A stretch of 64,000 nucleotides of DNA from Ignavibacteria bacterium (GTDB taxonomy: Bacteria; Bacteroidota; Ignavibacteria; Ignavibacteriales; Ignavibacteriaceae): assembly GCA_030684555.1 (NCBI GenBank), contig JAUXVN010000040.1, forward strand, positions 177,021 through 241,020, in the 5' to 3' direction. Each line of letters begins with the position of its first letter. Positions within the stretch are counted from its first letter, which is position 1. Position numbers and translations under genes: made by a program. Positions 36,801-48,800 of the stretch are shown here, in pieces. The notes under the pieces are model-generated. The model made no database searches, had not been told where the DNA came from, and saw only the letters and a list, made by a program, of their open reading frames with translations.

Positions 36801-39800
36801 CGGAGGAGGTATTTATTCTGTTAACAGTAATCAATTAATTCAATGGCAGGCTCATCCTACCATCGCAAATGTGAGAATAGAATTAAGTGTTGATAATGGT
36901 CAAACATTCCCTCATGTAATAACAGCTTCAACGTCTGCAATAGCGGGTAGTTATAGCTGGACAGTCAATAATCTTCCAAGTACAAATGTTAGAATACGAA
37001 TTAGCGATGTAGCTCGCGATTTTATTGCTGATACCAGTGATGCATCTTTCACAATTAGATCATTAAGAATACTCTCTCCAAACGGTGGAGAAAAATTGCA
37101 GGCAGGAAAAATTGATACAATCAGATGGAGCAGTATTAATACGGTCACAAATGTTAAAATTGAATACTCAACAAATAATGGTACGAATTGGATTCAATTA
37201 GATTCAAGTAAACTTGCTTCAGCCGGAGAATACATATATCCCGTTCCAAACACTCCGACAAATTTTGCAAGAGTAAGAGTTTCATCAACGGTGGACTCGT
37301 CAATTCAAGATGTAAGTGATAACACATACAATATTTCTAGTTTACAATTGCTTTCTCCAAACGGCGGTGAAAATCTTTTCTCCGGAAATGTACACAAGAT
37401 TCGATGGTCATCATCTCAAATAGCTAACGTTAAAATTGATTATTTACCTGACGGTGTAACTCCTCAAACGCTTGTTGCATCTGTAGCAGCCTCAACCGGA
37501 GAATTTAATTGGACAGTCCCTGCATCAGCGACTAATACAGGTATAATCAGAATTTATGATGCATCGTATGAACTAACCACAGATGCGAGTGATGCTCCTT
37601 TCAATGTTATTACAATGAATCTTACCTCTCCAATCGGTGGGGAAGGATGGCGAATTGGAACTACAAAAAATATTACATGGACAAGTAGTGGAATAGCTAA
37701 TGTTCGATTAGAATATTCAACAAATAATGGTTCCGTTTGGCATCAAATAGTAAATTCAGTTGCTGCGAATACTGGTACTTATTCATGGTTAATTCCCGAT
37801 TCTGCTTCTAACAGAGCAAGAGTAAGAATTGTAAATATTGCAGACCCGACAGTTATAATTAGCAGTCCAAATCCGTTTACTATCGGAACAATAACATTAA
37901 ATAATCTTAAAGGGGGCAATCAAATTCAGGCTAATAGCGATACAGCTATAACCTGGACTTCAAGAGGATTTGATAATGTTCGAATTGAATATGCAAGCGA
38001 TGGAGTTAATTTTAATCAACTTATAACAAATTCAGCAAGTGCAACATTAGGATCTTTTAACTGGACAGTACCTGCCGGTTCAACAACAAACGGACGATTA
38101 AGAATATCAGATGCAGAAACAAATCTTGGTCTTGTCGATAGTTCGACAAGTGTATTTACAATTAGCAACCTTAGTCTTACTTCACCAAACGGTGGTGATG
38201 TATGGCAGTCCGGTTCAAATAATAATATTACCTGGGCGAGTTCGGCAGTCACTAATGTTAAGTTAGAATATTCGACCGATAACGGTTCAACATGGGTTAC
38301 TATTATAAATTCAACTCCTGCCGCAGGTGGTTCATATAGTTGGAACACTAGAGATAACTCAAACAATTTGTTATCGACTTCTCAGGCGTTGATAAGAGTT
38401 TCTGATGCAAGTAATTCAAATATTAAGTCGAGAAGTAATTCGACATTTAAGATTGGTTGGTTACAAGTTACTTCTCCAACAGCAGGTTTAGTATTCCAGG
38501 GTGGAACTACAAAAACCATTACATGGAATAGTAGTAACAGTGTAGCAAATGTTGTTCTTGAATATAGTACGGATGGGTTGAATTGGAATAATATTGTGAG
38601 TTCAGTAAATGCTGCACTTGGAACGTATCAATGGCTGATTCCAAATAATGTCTCATCAACAACGGTTAGAGTGAGAATTAAAGATGCACTATCCGATAAT
38701 ATTAGCAGTACAAGTCCTTTATTTACAATAACCCAGCTTCAAATTACATCACCAAACGGCGGTGAAACATGGCAAACGGGAACCGTAAAAAATATTACAT
38801 GGAATAATAGTGCCAGCACTTTGAATATCAAACTTGAATACTCATTAGGCAATGGATGGAATCAAATAGTTGCTTCAACGCCTGCTGCAGGTGGGACTTA
38901 TGCTTGGACAATTCCGGCTGATTCGGCAAGTAATTCAGTTAAAATTAGAATTACAGATGTTAATAACAATACCTTAACCGATACGAGTGATGTTAGTTTT
39001 ACATTAGCAAGATTGAAACTCATTACACCTTTATTGACTGATCATTTCCAAGCGGGAAGTGATACTGTTATTACATGGTCAAGTTCTTTTATTGACAATC
39101 TAAAGTTGGAATTATCTACAAACGGTGGAACAAGCTGGAGTACTTTAATTGCTTCAACTTTAGCATCAACTCAAAAGTATAATTGGTCAATTGATACAAG
39201 TCTTGCTTCATCTTTGGTGAAAGTAAGAATAAGCAGTGTTAACGATGCAACAATTTCGGATTCAAGTCAAGTTTTCGAAATCAGCAAATTACGAATTCTC
39301 TCACCTAACGGTGGAGAGCAGCTTCAAGCGGGTGCAACAAGAGCAATAACCTGGTCGAGTGGAAATGTTACAAATGTAAAATTAGAATATACTACCAATG
39401 ATGGCACGAATTGGAATAATATAGTTGTATCAACACCTGCAGCAGCCGGAACATTCAATTGGAGTATTCCGATAAATATTTCCTCAACTACTGCAAGAAT
39501 TAGAATAAGTGATGTCTCAAATGCTGTTATAAAAGATTTAAGTGATAATACATTTAGTATTTCAAATCTCATCTTAACGTCACCTGTTGGCGGTGAACAA
39601 ATACAGTTTGGAAAAACTTTTCCAATTACCTGGACAAGTAATTCTGTTGTAGGAAATGTAAAGATTGAAGTTAGTAGAGATGCCGGTGTTAGCTGGCAGA
39701 CAATAGTTGCTTCAGTTCCAGCTGCAACCGGAACTTTCAATTGGAATGTTAGCGGATTTGTTCCTACTAATCAAATGAGAATAAAAATCACGAGTGTTTC

Positions 39801-42800
39801 TACTCCAACATTGACGACTGAAAGTGCAGATTTCACTGTTAGTAGTTTAGCTTTAACTTCTCCGGTTGGCGGGGAATTCTGGCAAGCGGGAACAGCTAAA
39901 AATATTACATGGACAAGCAGTGTAATTAACAATGTCAATTTATATTTTTCAATTGATAACGGTGCGAATTGGAGTATTATAACTACACTACCTGCATTGA
40001 CAGGGACTTTCAATTGGAATATTCCTTCCAATCTTGCATCGTCAGATATGAAGATAAAAATAGCAGACGCTGCAAAAATTACAATCTCTGATTCAAGTTC
40101 ATTGAAATTCAAAATTGGAAATGTTCAATTAACCGCACCAAACGGTGGAGAAGTTTGGCAAGCCGGGTCTATTAAAAATATTACATGGACGAATTCTGTA
40201 AATGTTACGAGTGTTAGACTAGATTATTCAACAAATAGCGGAACCACATGGATTCCTATTAGTTTATCTGTCCCCGCTTCCGGTACACCTTATGCATGGA
40301 CTATACCGGATTCAATTTCTTCAAGTACGGCTTTAGTGCGTGTTAGTGATGCATTTTCAAATCTGCAGATAATAGATGTAAGTGATTTAACTTTTACAAT
40401 TAGTTCGCTTAGAGTTATTTCTCCTAATGGTGGTGAGATTATTCAAGCCGGAACAAATCGACAGATTCAATGGAGTGCCGGTGGTGGAGTTAATTTTGTA
40501 AAAATTGAATTCAGCACAAATAACGGTTCATCATGGAATTTAATTGATGATAATATTCCTGTTGCAAGTACTCCATATATATGGGCAATTCCTTCAAATA
40601 TATCAACCTTAAGTGGATTAATTAGAGTTAGTAATTCTACTGATCCTACAGTCTTTGGCGTAAGTAGTTCAGTATTTAAAATTGGCAATGTAATAGTTAC
40701 TTCTCCAAATGGTGCTGAAAGATGGCAGGCAGGAAGCACAAAAACCATAACATGGAATGCTTCATCAAGTGTTTCGTTAGTAAATATAACTTACTCTATT
40801 GATAATGGTGTTACATTCCAAAGAACAATTGCAACCAATGTTAATGCGAGTCCCGGGACATTCTCCTGGTTAATTGATACTACAATTTCAAATCAGGTTT
40901 TTGTTAAAGTCTCTGATGCTCAAGTTAATTCGACTATTGCCGATCAAAATGATGTTGTGTTTACAATTTCAAATTTACGTTCATTAACTCCGATTACAGC
41001 AGAGAATGTTCTAAGCGGTTCAACATATCAAGTTAAATGGAATAACAGCAGCGATGTTACGGCAATCAATTTGCATTATACAACAAACGGTGGAACTACA
41101 TGGGTTCTGATTGCTAATGCAGTAAATCCTGCAAGCGGTCAGTATGCATGGACAGTCCCTTCAAACGTAAGTACAAGTAATGCAAGAATTAGAATACAAG
41201 ATAATACAGATATTTCAATACAATCTTTGAGTGGTGTATTCTCTATCTATTCTCCGAGTATAACTTTGTTATCTCCTAATGGGAATGAGTTTATTAATTC
41301 AGGTTCGAATAGATTAATTACCTGGACAAGTAGTCAGGTTGGAAATGTTAGTCTTGAGTATAGTCTTGATAATGGAGTTAGTTGGACAACAATCACAGCT
41401 TCTTATCCGGCAGATTCAGCAAGATTCAATTGGGCTGTTGGGCAAAATCTTTCGGCAACTCAAGCAAGAATAAGAATCAGCGATGCGATTAATCCGCTTG
41501 TAATAAATGATATGAGTGATGGCGCCTTTAAAATTGGTTCTGTAATAGTCACTCTTCCTAATGGTGGTGAAAACTATCTTTCGGGAACAACAAGAAATAT
41601 AACCTGGCAAGCGAGCAATAGTGTAACTGCGGTTCGAATTGATTACTCAACTAATAATGGCGGAGTTTGGATACCAATTACAAACTCGGTTAGTTCTTTA
41701 CCGGCTACATATAGCTGGGTAGTTCCAAATACACCGTCAGTAAATGCTAGAATTAGGGTAAGTGATGCAGTTTCGAGTTTAGCAATTTCTGATACGAGTG
41801 ATCTTCCATTCTTTATTACCGCTTTAAGAATAACTTCACCTAATGGTGGTGAAGAGTTACAATCAGGTAAAACACATGTTATAAATTGGTCAAGTAGTAA
41901 CAGTATTGAATCGGTAAGTTTGGAATATTCGTTAGATAACGGTCTTGTGTGGAATTCAATTACACCGACAACCCCTGCGATAAACGGTACGTTTAATTGG
42001 AATGTAACAGAAAGTTTTTCAACATCTCAAGCCCTCATACGGATTACAGATGTTTCAAATCCATCGGTCAGTGATGTTTCTGATGCAGTATTTTCAATAA
42101 AAAGACTTCGTTTAACTTCTCCAAACGGTGGGGAAAACTTGCAAGCCGGTACCACACAACCTATCACATGGGTTGCGGGTTCAAATATAGCAAATGTAAA
42201 ACTTGAGTATTCTTCTGATGGTACCAACTGGAATTTTATATCAAATGTTATCGCTTCTAATCAAACATATAGTTGGGTGATTCCATCTCTTTCTTCTTCA
42301 ACACTAAGAATAAAAGTTACTGACTTATCAAACACAGTCATTAATGATGCGAGTGACAGCTTATTTAAAGTTGGTTCAATTATGGTACTTTCTCCCAACG
42401 GAGGAGAGGATTGGCAAACCGGAAAAGTTCAAAATATTACATGGAATAACAGCACAAGTGTTACAAATGTAACAGTACAATATTCAACCAATGACGGTGC
42501 TGTTTGGTTACCGGTAGTTGATGATCTAAATGCGAATAGTAATAGTTACGCATGGACAATTCCGGCAACAGTAACGACACAAGCCAGGGTACGTGTTTAC
42601 GATTCACAATCAAACTTCACTATAAAAGATAGTAGCGATGCAACTTTTACAATTTCTAATTTAGCAGTGCTCACACCAATAACGGGTGCTAATTGGTCAG
42701 CCGGAACAACTCAAAATATTAGCTGGACAAATAGCGGTAACATCGCAAATGTTGATCTCGCTTATTCTACAAATGGTGGTTCATCATGGACAGTAATCAC

Positions 42801-45800
42801 CACAAATCTTCCTTCTGCTCCGGCAAGTTACAGTTGGAACATCCCCATAAATCTAAATTCAGCTAATAGTAAAATTAGAATTCAAAACAGTGCAAATACA
42901 TCAATTGAATCAATAAGTGGTACATTCACAATCTTTTATCCAGCACTTACTCTTTTATCTCCTAACGGAGGAGAATATGTTCAAGCAGGTTCAGTATTCC
43001 CGATTACCTGGAGCAGTTCGTTAATTAGTAATGTTAAGTTAGAATATTCAACGAATAATGGATTAAACTGGAATACAATAGTTGAACCAACAAGTGCCGG
43101 TTCGGGGAGTTATAATTGGACAGTTCCGGCAAATATAAGTTCTTCTATGATGCTGGTTAGAATTTCGGATCAGCAAAACGGAGCGGTCAGTGATGTTAGT
43201 GATTTACCATTTACAATCGGTTCTGTTTCATTAGTATCTCCTTCAAGCGGAGATAGATTACTTGCGGGTTCAATTAGTTCAATTAGTTGGACAAAGAGCG
43301 CCAGTGTTGTCGCAGTGAAGATTGAATACTCTTCTGATAACGGTACAACCTGGAGTGTTGTAACCCCATCTACAGTTGGTACAACTATTCCATGGGTAGT
43401 TCCTTCACAACCCACGTCTTTAGGTAAAATTAGAATTAGTGATGCTGCTTCAAACATGACGATTTCAAATGTAAATTCTAATCCTTTTACAATTAGTTCA
43501 ATAACTTTGACATCTCCTAATGGCGGAGAATATATTCAAGCTGGAACTTTATTCCCTATAACCTGGAATAGTTCTATTGTAGATAATGTTTCCCTACAAT
43601 ATTCAACAAATAACGGAACTACTTGGATAGATGTTGTTGGGGGGACAAATATTTTAGCTTCAAGTGGAACGTTTAATTGGAATGTCCCGGTTAATCTTGA
43701 TGCAACAACGGGACGAATAAGAGTCGCTGATGTCATTGCTCCAAATATTGCAGATACTTCAGACGGTACATTTGTATTGGGTTTTGTTAATCTAGTATAT
43801 CCGGATGGTGATAATATAATTCAAGCAGGGAGTATAGATACAATTCGATGGGAAAGAAGTAACAGCGTAACACAATTGAGGATTGACTACTCAACAAATA
43901 ACGGAACAACCTGGAGCAATATAGTTGCGTCTACTAATGCAGCAGCATTGGCTTATCAATGGAATGTCCCATCGACTCCAACTTCAAGTGCATTGATTAG
44001 AATAAGTGATGCGGCATCGAATTTAAGAATAAAAGATAGTAGTAGTTCGGTCTTTATTATAAGTTCAATTCAGGTATTAACTCCGAACGGAAATGAAGAA
44101 ATTATAGCAAGTGGACAAACCTCAATTGATTGGAGTGCAAGTAGTAATATTACATCAGTGAATATTGATTTAATGGAGAATGGTCTATTCCGTCAAAACA
44201 TCGCTAATAATGTTAATGCCGCTTCAGGAAGTTTTGCATGGTCAGTCCCGGCGTCACTATTCTCAAATGGTAAGAACTTTAAGATTAGAGTTAGCAACTC
44301 AAGCAATTCCAATGTATTCGATTTATCTGACTCAAGTTTTACAATTAAGAGAATTGTTATCCAATCCCCGATAACAGCGGACAATTGGCAGGCTAATACA
44401 ACAAATGTAATTAGATGGAATACAAATAATATTACTCAAGTTAATATTGATTACTCTATAAATAATGGAACTACATGGACTAGAATATTTGATACATTAG
44501 CAACGAGTAGTAGTGATAACACTGTCAATTGGTTAGTGCCTAATGTTGCTTCATCTCAAGCGAGAATTAGAATTGTTGATGCTTCAAATTCGACCATTAC
44601 TTTAAGCAGTGGTCAGTTTACAATTTATAAACCAGCACTTACAATTCTAACACCAAATGGTGGAGAGGTTTGGCAGGCAGGCAGAAGCAAAGCTATTACA
44701 TGGAGCAGCAGCCTTGTTGACAGCATTAAATTAGAGTATTCTACTAATAATGGTACAACCTGGAATTTAATCAATAATAATGTTGATGGAAGTCTTAGTC
44801 TATTCAACTGGCAGATACCGGATACGATTTCATCCTCATCTGCTTTAGTACGTGCAACAAATTTATCAAGCACTTTAATTTCTGATGTTAGTGATAATCC
44901 ATTTACTATCTCTCGACTTGATTTGTTATCTCCAAACGGTGGAGAGACGTGGCAGTCTGGTTCGACAAAACCGATAACATGGTTCTCAAGCACTAACATT
45001 ACTTCAGTGCGGTTAGAATATTCATCCGATAGCGGAATTAATTGGAGTCAAATAGCGATTGTGAATGCTGTGAGTGGAACTTCAAATTGGTCTATTCCTT
45101 CAAGTTTTGCTTCATCCAACATGAAAATAAGGATTAGCGATGCTTCGAATGTTTCGATTAATGATTCAAGTTCTAACGATTTTAGAATTGGGTGGGTTGA
45201 AGTCGTAAGTCCAAATGGCGGTGAAAATTTACAAGCAGGAAAAAGTGCAGTTATAAGATGGAATAATAGTGCAAATATTCAAACTGTCAGATTAGAATAT
45301 TCATTGCAATCGGGAGCTTCCTGGCAGGCAGTTGCCGGAGCAAGTAGTTTACCCGCAAGTAGCCAACAATTCACATGGGTTGTGCCTGATGGAATTTTTA
45401 GTGCAAATGCAAAAATTAGAGTTGTTGATGGTTCAAGTGATGAGATTATGGATAGTAGTAATGCAGTATTTAATATTAGGTATTTAAAAATACTTGCACC
45501 TGTAACCGGAGAAAATCTTGCTTCTGGTTCAACACAAACTATAAGATGGGCTAGTGGAAATATCAATACTCTTAAAATTGAGTATTCATTAGATAATGGT
45601 ATAACCTGGAATATAATTGGGATTAATCATCCTGCATCTGATTCAACTATTCAATGGAATATACCGAATTCAGCAGTTTCCCCATTAAGTCGGGTTCGTA
45701 TAGCCAGTGCGGTTGATCCAACAATTGTGGATACTACCGGAATATTTAATATTTATATCCCTGGTATAATTCTAAACTCTCCAAATGGCGGTGAGTTCTT

Positions 45801-48800
45801 ATCATCGGGTACAGCTGTTCAGATTACCTGGAGTAGTTCATTCATAGATAATATTAAAATTGAATTCTCGAGTGATAATGGACAAGCCTGGAATACAATC
45901 ATAGCATCGGTTCCGGCATCTGTTGGTGCATTTACATGGAATATCCCAAATAGTTTATCAACAGCTTCGGGAAGAATCAAAATTACGGATATTGCAAATT
46001 CAGCATTTGTTGATTCAAGTGAATCAGCATTTAAAATTGGCTGGGTACGTGTATTAACTCCAAACGGTGGTGAAAATTGGTTAGCCGGAACTCAAAGAAC
46101 AATCTCATGGACAAATAGTGCCAGCATATCGAATGTTAATATTGAATATACACTTGACAGCGTTTGGATTCCGATTACTTCCAATTTAACAACAAGTTCT
46201 CCGTTAACACAGAATTATACCTGGACTGTTCCGAGTCTTGAAACTTCTACCGGAAGAATTAGGGTTAGTGATGCTGCCTCATCTACTGAAATTAAGGATA
46301 TTAGTGACAATAATTTTATTATAAGTAGAATTGAACTTCTTGTCCCTAATGGCGGACAGGTATGGAGGGCAGGGAACACAGAACAAATTATCTGGACGAG
46401 AAGTACTAATATTGCCAATATTAGAATCGATTTATCCAAGAATGAAAATGGTGTTTACTCGCTTCAAACATTAGTCCCTCAAGTTGATGCAAGTTTAGGC
46501 ACCTGGGATTGGGCTATAAATATTGGTGAATTTTCGGATAATTGCAGAATTGTAATTTCAGACGTATCAAATTCAGCAATATTGGATAGTAGTGAAGGAA
46601 CCTTCAAAATAAGCTCGATGCGTTTGCTTGCACCGGTTGAAGCTATAAAAATATTAGAAAAATCAGTTTATAATATTCAATGGGAATCAAGTACCAATAT
46701 TTCCAAAATAGATATTCACTATACTACCAATAATGGTTCTACCTGGGTTCCGATTATTCTAAACTATAGTGCATCGGTTGGTAATTTCAACTGGACAGTC
46801 CCTGAAATTCCATCAGACTCGTGCAGGATACGGATAAGAAATAATCAAAATATTTCTTTTGTCGATCAGAGTGCAAATGTATTCTCTATTAGCCGAATGA
46901 AACTTACAGTACCTAACGGAAGTCAGAAATGGCAGCTTGGTACATCAAAAGAAATCACATTCGAAACAAAATTTGTTTCTAATGTGAGAATAGAATTAAA
47001 TCGTGATGGTTCAAATATTTGGGATCCGATTGTAGATTCACACCCAACGACATCAGGTAAATACACCTGGTTATTGCCGAACTCTCAGGCTCTTGCAGGT
47101 GCAAATAATAGAATTAGAATAGTTGATGCAGATTATCCTAATGTTGCCGATACATCGGAAGAAGTCTTTACCCTTGCGTATTTGCAACTCTTAACCCCAA
47201 ATGGTGGAATCGGTAATCAAATTGGAAGCAGTTACCAAATCACATGGGAAAGTTCGCAAATTACTGCGGTTGGATTAGAGTATTCAACAAATAACGGTGT
47301 TACCTGGAAAGAAATCAAAAATATTGTTGATGCAAGCCTTAAAAAATATGATTGGGCTATTCCTAATGATGCATCGAATAATTGTATTGTCAAAATATAT
47401 GATTTCCAAAGACGCGAAATTACTGATCAAAGTGATTCAACATTTACAATCAGTTATATAGCATTAACCAATAATTACGGCGTTAATAAATCACGTGTTC
47501 AAGTTGGAAAATCATATCCGATTAGTTGGAACAGCGGATTTGTGAATAACGTAAGTATTGAATACTCCACTAATAATGGAAGCGATTGGAATCAAATCCC
47601 TGAAGCTATTTCCATCCCGGCATCTAATGCAGTTTTCAATTGGACTATCCCTAATTTTCCGACTCGCTTAGCTTTGATTCGAATTATTGATGTTCAACAT
47701 CCACAAGTTGTTGATACAAGTAACAACCTGTTAACTATAAGTACCATCAAATTAATTTCACCGAATGAATTGGCTGCTTATCAAATTGGAACGACTCAAG
47801 TAATTAGCTGGGCTGTTGAAAATATAGATTCTGTGTTAATACAACTTTCTACCGATGATGGCGTATCATGGCAGACTAATCTTTCAGTAAAACCAGCACT
47901 GCCTTCAACTTTTAGCTGGCTGCTTCCTAATTTGCGTACTTCAAAAGCACGAATTAGAATTACTGATAAAAACGATTTGAGTATTGAAGATGCAAGCGAT
48001 ACAAGTTTTGTAATTGGAACATTCCCGAGACTAACAGTAAATAGAGATTTCCAAAAAGATACTGTTAAAATTAATTACGTTTTCGAAACTCCGGGCGAAA
48101 GATTAGAAATTGTAAAAGCAGAATATATTTTGAATAATGCTGCTCCTGTAGAAATCACCGGTTCCTTAGTTGGTGATTATTCACAAATCAATGGACCGAC
48201 AAGCGGAACGATTTTGTGGAATTCATTAAATAATTTAGACTATATTGAAGCAAAAGTTAAGGTCAATGTTATTTTCAATTCACCTGTGTATAATGTGCAG
48301 TATCCGGTAAGTATTGATTCAGTTGGAGTTGATAATAAAGCCCCGGTCTTTAATCCGATAACTATTCAGTCGGTGCAAAATCCATACTCATTCGGGTGGG
48401 ATAAAGCAATGCTTACGTGGCTTGCTGCAACCGATACTAATAAACCCATACAATATAAAGTTACTGTAACAGATGATTCAAATAATGTTACATTACCAAC
48501 CATAACACGTTTTTCTGATTCGGTTTTGGTTAGTGGATTATCTACATCAACAAATTATACAGTCTCTTTGGTTGTGCAGGATGCTTTAGGGAATGATACT
48601 TCATTCACTAAACAAATTAAAACTCAAGCTGCTGTCGATTTTAATAATGATGGTCGTATAGATGCAATTGATTTAGCAGCATTCGTACAAGCTTGGAGTA
48701 AACCGGATTCATCATCCGGAGTTGATTTATATCCATTCATTGGTGATATCCCTCATATCCGAGTAATTGGAAATGGTATTCTTAATGTTGAAGATTTGAT

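Noticed and set aside
34419..46439. Many minus-strand frames of 60-138 codons inside the giant gene, several containing SPPFGE
   Set aside because: SPPFGE is the reverse reading of the codons for SPNGGE; the frames recur with the repeat period and have no ribosome sites.
33973..48018. CRISPR-like periodicity
   Set aside because: The repeats are about 281 bases, diverged and coding in one uninterrupted frame, not short identical repeats with spacers.
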